Below, piece by piece: positions 1-7,794 of a stretch of 64,000 nucleotides of DNA. The notes below the pieces were generated by a model that saw nothing but the letters and a program-made list of their open reading frames with translations, was not told the origin of the DNA and made no database searches. Location: contig JAEUKH010000041.1 in assembly GCA_016792845.1 (NCBI GenBank), positions 101,608 through 165,607 on the forward strand, read 5' to 3'. Position 1 is the stretch's first letter. Every line of letters starts with the position of its first letter. The translations under genes were made by a program, and so were the position numbers. Source of the DNA: Myxococcales bacterium. GTDB lineage: Bacteria; Myxococcota_A; Polyangia; Polyangiales; Ga0077539.

Positions 1-475
1 GGGCAACGTGAGCCCCTCGCAGATGCAGTCGGGCTTCACCGCGATGCGGCCGACGCTCACCGTCGCCAAGTGGTTCACGAGCCCCGACCGGCTCGTCGAC
101 AAGCGGGCCCGCGACAGCTTCTACGCCATCGACACCTGGTCGGGCGACAACATCCCCTTCCCCGGGGCGGCGTACGAGACGTACATCACCGAGCTCTACC
201 AGCAGAACGCGCTCGTTCACGGTCGGCACTACGTGGGCGGCCGCCGCGTGGCCCTCGACGCCATCACCTGCCCGGTGCTCACCATCGGCTCCGAGCGCGA
301 CACCATCTGCCCGCTGGCGGCCGCCACGGCGCTGCACCAGCACGTCGGCACCCGCGACGTCACGGTGCTCACGGTGCCCGGCGGCCACGTCGGCGCGGTG
401 GTGGGCTCTCGCGCCAGCGCGGCCCTCTACCCGAGCACCGCGGCGTGGCTGCGCGACCGCCTCGACCGGGTGTAA
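1..475 (+). CDS. PHA synthase-like alpha/beta hydrolase, C-terminal part (5' end outside window)
   Basis: The frame is open from the left edge to the stop at 473-475, so only the C-terminal ~157 residues are seen. The segment with SFYAIDTWSGDN, then a YITELYQQN stretch, ITCPVLTIGSERD and finally GGHVG resembles the C-terminal half of class III poly(3-hydroxyalkanoate) synthase PhaC. The Asp of GSERD and the His of GGHVG fit the second and third members of the catalytic triad. The nucleophile (Cys in PhaC) lies upstream of the window, so polymerase versus plain esterase activity cannot be decided. If it is PhaC, it would polymerise hydroxyacyl-CoA into storage granules. The GTG at 8 is only an internal codon. 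A lipoprotein gene follows 17 bases downstream on the same strand. Confidence 0.7.
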   Translation, partial: GNVSPSQMQSGFTAMRPTLTVAKWFTSPDRLVDKRARDSFYAIDTWSGDNIPFPGAAYETYITELYQQNALVHGRHYVGGRRVALDAITCPVLTIGSERDTICPLAAATALHQHVGTRDVTVLTVPGGHVGAVVGSRASAALYPSTAAWLRDRLDRV

Positions 476-492
476 GGTTGCGCCGCACCGTC

Positions 493-1437
493 ATGCAACG
501 CCCTCTATTTTGTCTCTGGGTCTTCTCGCTCGGCCTCGCGCTCTCGGCCTGTGCGGGCACCGAGGTCGAGCCTCGGGCCGTCGACGCGGGCTTCGACGCC
601 GGGCGCGATGTTGCAGCGCAACAAGACCAGGGCGCCGCGGCCGAGGTCGGCGTCGACGCCCCGAGCGTTGACCTCGGCGCCGACGACGACGCGGGCGCGC
701 CGCCGAGCGACAGCGGGCTCTGTCGGGTCAACAACGACGGGGTCATCAACCGCAACGAGATGGCCTTTCTGGTGGGCGCTTCGGTGCTCTACGCGGTGAA
801 CGACACGGGCACCACCGTCGAGCCCGTCGACCTCGTGGGGGCGCCGCACCCCGACCGACCGATGCAGCGCCTCTGGAGCTTCTCGGCGCCGGTGATGAGC
901 GACCGGCGCATCCTCGACGAGGTGATGAGCCCGAGCGGCCGGTGGTGGTCGTCGAGCTACGCCGACGCGACCTTCGCGACGGTGGCCGATCGGAGCACGA
1001 ACCTCCTGGGCGTGTACCGCGTGAGCGACACCGAGCTGCAGCTCCTCGGCACGGTCTCGACCGAGGCCAACCGCACGAACCTCCGCTTCTCGCCGCCGGT
1101 GACGGTGCTGCGCTTCCCGCTGCGCGAGGGCGACACCTGGGAGCAGACCGTGAACGGCTCGGGCTTCGTCAATTTTACCCCGCTCAACAACGTCTCGCGC
1201 TTCACCAACCGCATCGACGCGGCGGGCGAGGTGCGCACGCCGGCGGGGCGCTTCCAGGCCTTGCGGCTGCGCACCGACCTCGACCAGTCGATCCCGCTGA
1301 CGGTCTTCCGGGTGACCCGCCGCACCTTTACGTTTGTGTCAGAGTGCTGGGGCGTGGTCGCGCGGGTGATCTCGACCGACAACGAGTCAACGGTCGAGTT
1401 TCGGCGCGCCTCTGAGTATCGCCGCCTCGGGCTCTAG
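493..1437 (+). CDS. Secreted lipoprotein, paralogue of the 4041-4892 lipoprotein
   Basis: A 314-residue protein beginning MQRPLFCLWVF with a lipobox LSAC (Cys20), so it is predicted to be exported and lipidated. Residues ~22-75 form an Asp/Ala/Gly-rich linker typical of myxobacterial surface lipoproteins. The body, starting at a CRVNNDGVINRNE segment, aligns along its length with the lipoprotein at 4041-4892 (CRGNRDGVIDRGE; LLGVYR; VLRFPLR; a C-terminal FRRLGL), so the two are paralogues. No catalytic motif or known family is recognised. The NDGVINRNE piece is reminiscent of a calcium-binding loop, but that is only a resemblance. A TGTTGCNNNGCAACA palindrome lies inside the gene at 609-623. 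It is probably co-transcribed with the hydrolase 17 bases downstream. Confidence 0.85.
   Translation: MQRPLFCLWVFSLGLALSACAGTEVEPRAVDAGFDAGRDVAAQQDQGAAAEVGVDAPSVDLGADDDAGAPPSDSGLCRVNNDGVINRNEMAFLVGASVLYAVNDTGTTVEPVDLVGAPHPDRPMQRLWSFSAPVMSDRRILDEVMSPSGRWWSSSYADATFATVADRSTNLLGVYRVSDTELQLLGTVSTEANRTNLRFSPPVTVLRFPLREGDTWEQTVNGSGFVNFTPLNNVSRFTNRIDAAGEVRTPAGRFQALRLRTDLDQSIPLTVFRVTRRTFTFVSECWGVVARVISTDNESTVEFRRASEYRRLGL
609..623. repeat. TGTTGCNNNGCAACA palindrome, copy 1 (in CDS)
   Basis: Perfect inverted repeat TGTTGC-AGC-GCAACA within the linker-coding part of the first lipoprotein gene, where it encodes VAAQQ. It is one of four perfect copies in the first 13.4 kb of the window. Confidence 0.7.
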
Positions 1438-1454
1438 GGCACGGTAAGGTAGAG

Positions 1455-2405
1455 ATGATTGTTGCAGTGCAACATGGTTGGCGCGGCCTGGGCCTGGCGC
1501 TCTCGTGCGGCGCCCTCGGGCTGGGGTGCGCGACCTGGCAGCAGCCCGGCGAGCGGCTCGGCGCGGTGCTCGGCGAGGGCGCGCGGTACGTCCACACGCG
1601 GCGCGACCGGGCGGTCTATGTCGAAGACCACGGGCCCCGCGACGCGACGACCACGCCGGTGCTCTTTGTGCACGGGTTCGCGAGCAATCACGACGTCTGG
1701 CGCCCGCTCGAACCCGCGCTCTCGCCCGCGCGCCGCACCGTCAACGTCGACCTCCCGGGCTTCGGGTGGAGCACGCGCACCGAGGGCGACTACTCGCCCC
1801 AAGCCCTCGCCGACGACCTCGACGCGGTGCTCGAGCAGCTCTCGATCGCGCGGGCCGACGTGGTGGCGCACTCGTGGGGCAGCTCGGTGACGCTGGCCCT
1901 CGCCCTCGGGCACAGGGCGCGGGTGCGGCGCATCGTGCTCATCGGCGGCTGGGTGTACGACGAGCAGATCCCGCCGTTTTTTCGGTGGGCGCGCACGCCC
2001 GGGGTGGGCGAGATGCTCTTCTCGGGCTTTTACACCGAGCGCCCGGCCGATCGCTTCCCGCAGGCCTTTGAAGACCCGTCGGTGGTGTCGCAGGCCCTGG
2101 TCGAAGCCATCGAGGCGTCGCTGATTCGCCCGGGCACCTCGCGGGCCGCGCTGGCCGCCGCGCGGGGTCAGGCCTTCCTCCAGATGGAGGGCCAGTACCG
2201 CACCATCGCCCATGACACGCTCTTGCTTTGGGGCGCCAACGACAACGTGGCCCGGCCGCGCTTCGGGCAGCGCCTCGCCCGCGAGATGCCCCACGCCCGC
2301 TACCACGCCATCGAGCAGACGGGGCACTTCCCCATGATCGAGGCCCCCGGCGAGACCCGCCGCGTGGTGACCGAGTTCCTCGACCGGCCGGAGCCCTCGC
2401 CGTGA
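1455..2405 (+). CDS. Alpha/beta-hydrolase fold lipoprotein
   Basis: A 316-residue protein with an N-terminal signal and lipobox LGLGC (Cys25), followed by an alpha/beta-hydrolase domain. Motifs visible: oxyanion-side HGFASNHDVW (from residue 73), nucleophile elbow AHSWGS (Ser140), acid LLWGANDN (Asp263) and base QTGHFP (His291), giving a complete Ser-Asp-His triad. The fold covers esterases, lipases, epoxide hydrolases and similar enzymes; the substrate is unknown and a periplasmic or outer-membrane location is inferred. A purine-rich stretch (taaggtagag) precedes the ATG. A palindrome of the TGTTGCNNNGCAACA family overlaps the first codons (1460-1474). The stop overlaps the GTG start of the next gene by four bases, suggesting translational coupling with the barrel protein. 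Confidence 0.85.
   Translation: MIVAVQHGWRGLGLALSCGALGLGCATWQQPGERLGAVLGEGARYVHTRRDRAVYVEDHGPRDATTTPVLFVHGFASNHDVWRPLEPALSPARRTVNVDLPGFGWSTRTEGDYSPQALADDLDAVLEQLSIARADVVAHSWGSSVTLALALGHRARVRRIVLIGGWVYDEQIPPFFRWARTPGVGEMLFSGFYTERPADRFPQAFEDPSVVSQALVEAIEASLIRPGTSRAALAAARGQAFLQMEGQYRTIAHDTLLLWGANDNVARPRFGQRLAREMPHARYHAIEQTGHFPMIEAPGETRRVVTEFLDRPEPSP
1460..1474. repeat. TGTTGCNNNGCAACA palindrome, copy 2 (start of hydrolase gene)
   Basis: Perfect TGTTGC-AGT-GCAACA beginning six bases after the first base of the hydrolase start codon. Its position at the 5' end of a gene could matter for translation or regulator binding, but the sequence alone does not say which. Confidence 0.7.
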
Positions 2406-4027
2406 GCCGCCCTTCGGTTTGGGCGCTCGCGCTCGCGATTGTGCACTGCAACATGGCCGCCCTGGCCCAGACCCCCGGCCCGCGCGGCAGCGAAGACAGC
2501 GCGCTCGTCCGTGAGCCTGCGCGCGACGCCCCGGGGGTGACCCCCATCGACGAGGGGCTCCGGGCGACGGCCAACACCCCCGACTCGCGGGTGCGCATCG
2601 AGGGCTTTCTCCGCACCCGCGGCGACCTCGCCAACAACTGGTCGCTCGGCGTGGGCCCGGGGCCGTCGCGGGTCGCGCTGTGGCCCATGCCATACACCGC
2701 GCCCGGCGCCACGCAGACCAACCTCGACATGCGGCTGCGCCTCGACACCCACGTCGACGTCGGCTACGGCGTGAGCTTTCACGGGCGGCTCCACGCCCTC
2801 GACAACCTCCGTTGGGGCTCGACCCCTGACGGCGAGTTCGCGGGCGGCTCGATCAACCAGCGCGGCCCCGCCGACCCCATCGCCGTGCGGCAGCTCTACG
2901 GGCAGGTGCTCTTGCCCTTCGGGGTGCTCTCGGCGGGTCGCATGGGCGCCCTCGTCGACTGGGGCACGGGCTTCTACGTCAACGCGGGCAACGGCCTCGA
3001 CGACGATTTCGGCGACGTGGGCGATCGCCTCACGCTCACCGTACCCCTCGCGGGCCTCTTGTGGACGGCCATGTACGAGCTCAGCGCCTCGGGCCCCTCG
3101 GTGCAGGCGCTGCGGCCCGAGCTCGCGCCCGGCTTCGACATCGACCCCAACGACGACGTGCGCACGGTGGCCCTGGCGGTGTCGCGCTACGACCTCCCGA
3201 TCACCCGGCGGCGGCGCCTCACGGCGATGCGCACGACCTTCAATTTCGGCGCCGTGGCGAGCTACCGCTGGCAAGACTACGACATCGCCGCGGGGGCCTC
3301 GCCCTTGCCGCGCACGGCCCTCACCCGCGACCTCACGGCCTTCACCGCCGACCTCTGGGCGCGGCTCGACGTGGGGCACTTCACGCTCGAAGCCGAGCTC
3401 GCGTGGGCGCAGTTCAACATCGGCAACGCCTCGCTCGACCCCGCGGCGCGGGTCGACATCGCGCTCACGGGGCGGCAGCTCGGCGGCGTCGTTCGGGCCG
3501 ACTGGCGGCAGAGTCAGCGCTTCTTCGCGCGGCTCGAAGCGGGCTTCGCCTCGGGCGACGACCGGCCCGGGTTTGGGGCGCGGCCCACGGCCACCGGCGC
3601 TGCGCAGCCGGGCGACGTCGACGGGCCGCAGTTCGACCTCACCCGCACGCCCCGCGACACCAACGTCGACAATTTTCGCTTCAACCCGAACTACAGGGTC
3701 GACCTGATTCTTTTTCGGCGCCTCATCGGCACGGTCACCGACGCGGTGTACTTCAGGCCCATGGCGCGGGTGCGGCTCGGGTCGATGTTTTCGCTCGAAG
3801 GCGCCGTGATCGGCTCCGCCGCGATGGCCGCGAACAGCACCCCTTCGGGCGCGGCGCCGCTCGGCATCGAGACCAACGTCGGGCTCATCTACGAGCAAGA
3901 GCACGGGTTCGTGACCCGCCTCGATTACGGCATGCTCGTGCCGCTCTCGGGCTTCCGTGACGTGGCCCGGGGCGTCGACCCGAGCCTCGCCCACGCCCTC
4001 CACCTCGTCATGGCCTTCCGTCTGTAG
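2402..4027 (+). CDS. Outer-membrane beta-barrel protein, TIGR04551-like
   Basis: A 541-residue protein. The GTG start overlaps the preceding stop in the arrangement GTGA, with GGAG upstream. A signal peptide runs to about residue 22 (AALAQ). The mature protein alternates aromatic and charged strands (VRIEGFLRTRGDLANNW, LHALDNLRWGSTPDGEF, MGALVDWGTGFYVNAG, many others) and ends in a hydrophobic terminal strand (HALHLVMAFRL), as in outer-membrane barrels. The general pattern recalls TIGR04551, an uncharacterised family of myxobacterial porin-like proteins; I assign this from memory of the pattern, not an alignment. It may be a channel or scaffold for the neighbouring lipoproteins. An imperfect palindrome (TTGTGC-ACT-GCAACA) lies at 2439-2453 in the signal-peptide codons. 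Confidence 0.75.
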   Translation: MSRPSVWALALAIVHCNMAALAQTPGPRGSEDSALVREPARDAPGVTPIDEGLRATANTPDSRVRIEGFLRTRGDLANNWSLGVGPGPSRVALWPMPYTAPGATQTNLDMRLRLDTHVDVGYGVSFHGRLHALDNLRWGSTPDGEFAGGSINQRGPADPIAVRQLYGQVLLPFGVLSAGRMGALVDWGTGFYVNAGNGLDDDFGDVGDRLTLTVPLAGLLWTAMYELSASGPSVQALRPELAPGFDIDPNDDVRTVALAVSRYDLPITRRRRLTAMRTTFNFGAVASYRWQDYDIAAGASPLPRTALTRDLTAFTADLWARLDVGHFTLEAELAWAQFNIGNASLDPAARVDIALTGRQLGGVVRADWRQSQRFFARLEAGFASGDDRPGFGARPTATGAAQPGDVDGPQFDLTRTPRDTNVDNFRFNPNYRVDLILFRRLIGTVTDAVYFRPMARVRLGSMFSLEGAVIGSAAMAANSTPSGAAPLGIETNVGLIYEQEHGFVTRLDYGMLVPLSGFRDVARGVDPSLAHALHLVMAFRL

Positions 4028-4033
4028 GAGAAT

Positions 4034-4048
4034 TGCTGCGATGCAACA
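4034..4048. repeat. TGTTGCNNNGCAACA-family palindrome, one mismatch, over a start codon
   Basis: TGCTGC-GAT-GCAACA; the ATG start of the next lipoprotein gene (4041) falls inside it. The left arm differs from the perfect form by one base. Confidence 0.55.
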
Positions 4049-4892
4049 TCGCCCTCAGCTTGCACTGACCGTCGCGCTCGTCGGATGCCTCGCGGCCTGC
4101 GCCGCCGAGCCTTCGGAGCCGCGCACCGACGCGGGCGCCGACGGCGGGGGCTTCGTGGTGCTCCCTGACGGCGGCGCGGTGCCGCAGTGTCGCGGCAACC
4201 GAGACGGCGTGATCGACCGCGGCGAGGTGACCTTCTTGCCCGGCGTCGAGGTGCGCTACCGGGTCAACCCTGCCAACTCGGTGGCGCGACTGTCGACCCG
4301 CGGCGCGATGCAGGGCGGCACCCGGGTGTGGGATTTTCGCGACCCCGCGGGCGAGCTCGTGTCGCTGCGGCTCGAGCGCACCGAGGGGCAGTGGTTTACG
4401 CCGCGCTTTGCGGGCGCCGAGTACGCGGCGCGGCTCGACCCGCGGCAGCCGCTCTTGGGGGTCTACCGGGCCACCGACGCGGCGGTGTTTCTCTTGGGCG
4501 CGGCGGGCCCGAGCGCGTCGTCGCAGACCATCATCCCGTACAACCCACCGCTCGAAGTTCTGCGCTTTCCGCTCCGCGTGGGCCTCGAATGGACGGCCGA
4601 GGCCACCACCCAAGACGCTCAGGTCGAGGGCACCCCGGCGGCCTCGCGCGACACCTACGCCATCGCCGTCGACGCCCGCGGCACGGTGCAGACCGAGGCC
4701 ATCACCTTCACCGACGCGCTGCGGGTGCGGGTCGAACTGACGCAGCGCTTCCCCGCGGGGCCGGGCACCCGGCGGATTCAGTACCTCTGGCTGGTCGAGT
4801 GTTACGGCGAGGTGGCCCGCGCGGTGTCGCGCGAGGGCGAGCTCGACCCTGACTTTACCGAAGCGAGCGAGTTTCGCCGCCTCGGCCTCTGA
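4041..4892 (+). CDS. Secreted lipoprotein, paralogue of the 493-1437 lipoprotein
   Basis: A 283-residue protein starting MQHRPQLALT, with lipobox LAAC (Cys20) and a short Ala/Asp/Gly linker. The body shares with the first lipoprotein the CRGNRDGVIDRGE opening, the LLGVYRATD segment, the VLRFPLR strand, a C-terminal ECYGEVARA region (ECWGVVARV in the paralogue) and the terminal FRRLGL. The ATG is preceded by TAGGAG (4025-4030). Its place immediately after the barrel gene (13-base gap) and the matching paralogue before the hydrolase give a symmetrical four-gene cluster, probably a single surface-associated unit. No enzymatic motif is visible and the function is unknown. Confidence 0.85.
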   Translation: MQHRPQLALTVALVGCLAACAAEPSEPRTDAGADGGGFVVLPDGGAVPQCRGNRDGVIDRGEVTFLPGVEVRYRVNPANSVARLSTRGAMQGGTRVWDFRDPAGELVSLRLERTEGQWFTPRFAGAEYAARLDPRQPLLGVYRATDAAVFLLGAAGPSASSQTIIPYNPPLEVLRFPLRVGLEWTAEATTQDAQVEGTPAASRDTYAIAVDARGTVQTEAITFTDALRVRVELTQRFPAGPGTRRIQYLWLVECYGEVARAVSREGELDPDFTEASEFRRLGL

Positions 4893-4984
4893 GCCCCAAG
4901 GCACCGCCCGAGGCGCGCCCCGCGTGGCGCGACGGGCCATCGCGCCGGGCTTTGTGCGCGACCGCGTTGACAGGGCGTCGATGG

Positions 4985-5713
4985 GTGTCTCACCTTCACG
5001 CTCCGGTGTTGGCGCGGCGTCGAGTCTGGGGCTTTGTGTTGGGGTGCTGCTTGGGTTGCGCGCGCGCGCCGGTGACCCCCGCCGACACGCTGCGCGCCTA
5101 CGCCGCGGCCCTCGAAGCCCAGCAGTACAGCGACGCCTGGCAGCTCTTGTCGAGCGAGGCCCGGGCGCTCGTGCCGTACGACCGCTTCGAGGCCCTGGCC
5201 CGCGCCCAACCCGAGTCGGTGCGCGACACCGTCACGCTCTATCGCGCCTCGTCGAGCCCTCGGGCGACCGCGCGGCTTGAGCTGGCCAACGGCGACGCGG
5301 TGACCCTCGTCGAAGAGCGCGGGCAGTGGCGCCTCGACCCGGCGAGCCTCGATTTTTACGCGCAGAACACGCCGCTCCAGGCGCTCAGGTCGTTTGTGCG
5401 GGCGCTCGAACGGCGGCGCTACGAGGTGCTCGTTCAGCTCGCGCCCAGCCAGGCCGTGGCCCAGATGGAGCAGCTCGCCCGCGAGGGCGACGCGGGGCAA
5501 CGGCGGGCCGAAGACGTGCTGCGCGAGAGCTGGGAGGGCCCCGAGGCCGCCAACGTCGCGGGGCTCGTCTCGCGGCTCGAACACGCCCTCGAGCGCGGCG
5601 TGGCCATCGAGGTGGTGGGCGACCGCGCGACGCTGCGCTACGGCCCCGGCGCGGCCTCGGTGGCGCGCCTCGTGCGCGAAGACGGCTTGTGGAAGATCGA
5701 AGACCCCGAGTAG
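4985..5713 (+). CDS. Putative lipoprotein with NTF2-like repeats
   Basis: A 242-residue protein in a frame extending upstream to a TTG at 4952. I prefer the GTG at 4985 because AGGG lies nine bases before it and the signal segment then has normal length, ending in a VLGC lipobox (Cys21). The mature part opens with TPADTLRAYAAALEAQQYSDAW and later ANGDAVTLVEERGQWRLDP, a pattern seen in NTF2-like/DUF4878-type domains. A second similar unit begins around TPLQALRSFVRALERRRYE and ends RLVREDGLWKIEDPE. Two tandem NTF2-like domains on a lipoprotein would suit ligand binding or an envelope accessory role. The family assignment is by pattern only. Confidence 0.7.
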   Translation: MSHLHAPVLARRRVWGFVLGCCLGCARAPVTPADTLRAYAAALEAQQYSDAWQLLSSEARALVPYDRFEALARAQPESVRDTVTLYRASSSPRATARLELANGDAVTLVEERGQWRLDPASLDFYAQNTPLQALRSFVRALERRRYEVLVQLAPSQAVAQMEQLAREGDAGQRRAEDVLRESWEGPEAANVAGLVSRLEHALERGVAIEVVGDRATLRYGPGAASVARLVREDGLWKIEDPE

Positions 5714-5775
5714 CGTTGTACGTAATTTTCACCGCCGCCCGCAGCTGTGTCTTTGACGAGAGAAGTGACGCCACG

Positions 5776-6858
5776 ATGAGCCCCGAAGAGAAGCAGCACC
5801 GCCGCATCGCGCTTGAGACCGAGCTGAGTTTTGTGCGCAGCACCCTCGAAGCCGCGCCGATGCGCTTGAGCTTCGAGGGGCCGCTCCGTGAGCTCAACGA
5901 GCGCCTCGCGGGCCTCAACGCGCTCGGCGAGCAGCTCGCCCGGGCCCGGGCCCGCGGGTACGTCTGGGGGGGCGATCTTGAGGGGCAGCGCGGCGAGGTA
6001 CAGCGCCTCGCGGGGCCTGCCCTTGAGCTCGCGCGGGGTGAGATCCATCGCGCGGCGAACGCGCTCCGGGCGCGGGTCGACAGCGCCAACCGCAGCGCGC
6101 GGGCCATCAGCGGCGACGTGTTTCGCAATGAGCGTGCGATCCAGAGTCTGGCCAGCGATGTGCGCGGGCTCGACAACGCCATCGACGCGGCCGAGACCAA
6201 GGTGCGCGAGAGCACGGGGCTCTTCGCCCGCGCGTTCGACGCCATGGTCGGGCAGCTCAAGCGCATCCACGAGACCCTCGACGCCTTCGAGCAGGGGAGC
6301 TTCAAGCTCCAGCCCGAAGAGAACCCCCTCGCGGTCATCAAAGCCACCTGGGAAGACTCGCCGCAGGGCAAAAAAGAGGGGCTCCTCTTGCTCACGGCGC
6401 ACCGCATCCGCTTCGAGGCGATCGACGAGGTGGTGCTCGAACGCTCGCTGATCTTCTTCGCCTCGCGCACCGAGAAGCGCCGCACCCTCTTGATGGACGC
6501 GCCGGTCGGATACCTCTCCGGCAGCGACGACTCGGAGCGCGGTCTGATCATGAAAGATCAGCTGTTGATCTTGACCTTTCGCATGGCCACCGGCGGCTTC
6601 GCGCGCTGCACCTTCGAGGTCGAAGAGGTCTCGGCCAAAGAGGCCGACAGCTTCCTCGAACAGATTCGCTCGGGCGACCTCGAACGGCAGCGCTACCGCG
6701 GCGCGATGCCGACCCTCAGCAACGTCGGCGTGCCGGTGCGATGGCCAGAGAGCTGCAACCAGTGCGGCGCGCGCCTTGAGCCGCCCGTGCGTGGTCAGAC
6801 GTACCTCACCTGCGCGTACTGCAACGCCAAGCACGACGTGGTGCTGGGTGAGGGCTGA
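5776..6858 (+). CDS. Coiled-coil, GRAM/PH-like and zinc-ribbon protein
   Basis: A 360-residue cytosolic protein with no signal or membrane segment. Residues ~1-185 are helical and charged (ALETELSFVRSTLEA, NERAIQSLASDVRGLDNAI), consistent with coiled coil. Residues ~205-310 (KKEGLLLLTAHRIRFEAIDE ... LLILTFRMATGGFARCTFEV) look like a GRAM/PH-type beta domain. The C-terminus holds a four-cysteine zinc ribbon: CNQC (Cys327, Cys330) and CAYC (Cys346, Cys349). ATG 5776 is the first start consistent with the upstream gap. A tethering or scaffold role is possible, but no specific function is known to me. Confidence 0.75.
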   Translation: MSPEEKQHRRIALETELSFVRSTLEAAPMRLSFEGPLRELNERLAGLNALGEQLARARARGYVWGGDLEGQRGEVQRLAGPALELARGEIHRAANALRARVDSANRSARAISGDVFRNERAIQSLASDVRGLDNAIDAAETKVRESTGLFARAFDAMVGQLKRIHETLDAFEQGSFKLQPEENPLAVIKATWEDSPQGKKEGLLLLTAHRIRFEAIDEVVLERSLIFFASRTEKRRTLLMDAPVGYLSGSDDSERGLIMKDQLLILTFRMATGGFARCTFEVEEVSAKEADSFLEQIRSGDLERQRYRGAMPTLSNVGVPVRWPESCNQCGARLEPPVRGQTYLTCAYCNAKHDVVLGEG

Positions 6859-6861
6859 GCC

Positions 6862-6878
6862 ATGTTGCGCTGCAACAT
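6862..6878. repeat. TGTTGCNNNGCAACA palindrome, copy 3, between convergent genes
   Basis: Perfect 17-bp palindrome ATGTTGCGCTGCAACAT four bases after the stop of the zinc-ribbon gene. Outer GGGCT/AGCCC arms could extend it into a longer imperfect hairpin between two convergent genes, so it may also act as a weak terminator, but no U-tract follows on either strand. Confidence 0.65.
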
Positions 6879-6896
6879 GAGCCCCTGAGGCTCGGC

Positions 6897-7286
6897 TCAG
6901 CCTGGGGCGGCGGCGGGCGAGAACAGCACCTCGCCCGAGCGGCCGTCGACCTGCACCGGATCGCCGTCGCGGGCCACCTGAGCGCCCGATTCGGCGTCAA
7001 AGACAGCCCCCTCGCGCAGCCCGACCCTGAGCCCCGTGCAGCCCGTCACGCACGCGACCCCCAGCGCCCGCGCCACGATCGCGGCGTCGCTGGTGAGCCC
7101 CCCGGAGGCCGTGACCAGGGCCGCCGAGGCGCGAATCGCCGGGGTGTCTTCGACCTCGGAGTCGTGCAGAAAGAGGGCCACCCGCGCGCCCCCCGCGGCC
7201 GCCGAGAGGGCCGCCTCGGCCCCGATGGCGACCACCGCGTCGACACGCCCCGGCGAGGCGCCGAGCCCGCGAAACGCGGCCCTCAC
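6897..7286 (-). CDS. Stand-alone PEP-utiliser swivelling domain lacking the phosphohistidine
   Basis: A 129-residue protein resembling only the phosphohistidine (swivelling) domain of pyruvate phosphate dikinase/PEP synthase. The diagnostic stretch reads SGGLTSDAAIVARALGVACV, followed by TGC and DGDPVQVDG. In the catalytic families this motif is GG-x-TSHAA-x-VAR, with His carrying the phosphate; here that position is Asp67. If the alignment is right, the classic phosphotransfer cannot occur through this residue. The GTG start overlaps the stop of the upstream acetyltransferase by four bases (GTGA), so the two are probably translationally coupled. It may be a regulatory or protein-interaction relic. 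Whether Asp could be phosphorylated is unknown. Confidence 0.75.
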   Translation of the reverse strand: MRAAFRGLGASPGRVDAVVAIGAEAALSAAAGGARVALFLHDSEVEDTPAIRASAALVTASGGLTSDAAIVARALGVACVTGCTGLRVGLREGAVFDAESGAQVARDGDPVQVDGRSGEVLFSPAAAPG

Positions 7287-7774
7287 CGTCGCACCATCTC
7301 GCGATGCAAGATGTCATCTTCGAGGTAGGTCTCGCCCTCGCCCACGAAGCCGAAGGCGCCGTAGAACGCTTCGAGGTGGGCCTGGGCCGAGATGCGCACC
7401 GCCGCGCGGGGACCGTAGGCGGCGTCGAGCCGCGCGAGGCTCTCGGCCACCAGGGCGCGCCCGAGGCCTGTGCCGCGCACCTCGGGGGCCGTCACCACGC
7501 GGCCGATGCTGCACTCGGGGTACTTCACCCCGGGGCCGAACAGGCGGGCGTAGGCGCTGAGGGCGCCCGAGGGCCCGAGGCACCAGAGGTGGACGGCCTT
7601 CGGGTCGGCGCCGTCGGCGTCGAGGTAGGGGCAGCGCTGCTCGACGGTGAAGACCCGCTGTCGCAGGGCCATGATGGCGTAGAGGGTCTCGACGCTCAGC
7701 GACGACCAGGGCTGGTAGATCCACTCCATTGCGGGCGAGACCGTGGCGCCTTCGTGCTGGTTTGGCAACGGCAT
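7283..7774 (-). CDS. ElaA-like GNAT acetyltransferase
   Basis: A 163-residue protein. From MEWIYQPWSSLSVETLYAIM onward it follows the ElaA family (RQRVFTVEQRCPYLDADG; VTAPEVRGTGLGRALV; AYGAFGFVGEGE near the end is a typical GNAT C-terminus). The RGTGLG segment is the acetyl-CoA pyrophosphate loop (Q/R-x-x-G-x-G/A). ElaA proteins are predicted N-acetyltransferases with poorly defined substrates. I use the ATG at 7774, preceded by GAGG; the Met at 7729 matches the usual family N-terminus but has no good ribosome site. The gene is divergent from the membrane protein at 7795 (20 bases apart) and coupled by a 4-base overlap to the swivel-domain gene. Confidence 0.85.
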   Translation of the reverse strand: MPLPNQHEGATVSPAMEWIYQPWSSLSVETLYAIMALRQRVFTVEQRCPYLDADGADPKAVHLWCLGPSGALSAYARLFGPGVKYPECSIGRVVTAPEVRGTGLGRALVAESLARLDAAYGPRAAVRISAQAHLEAFYGAFGFVGEGETYLEDDILHREMVRR

Positions 7775-7794
7775 TTGAGAGAGCCTCGCGGGGC

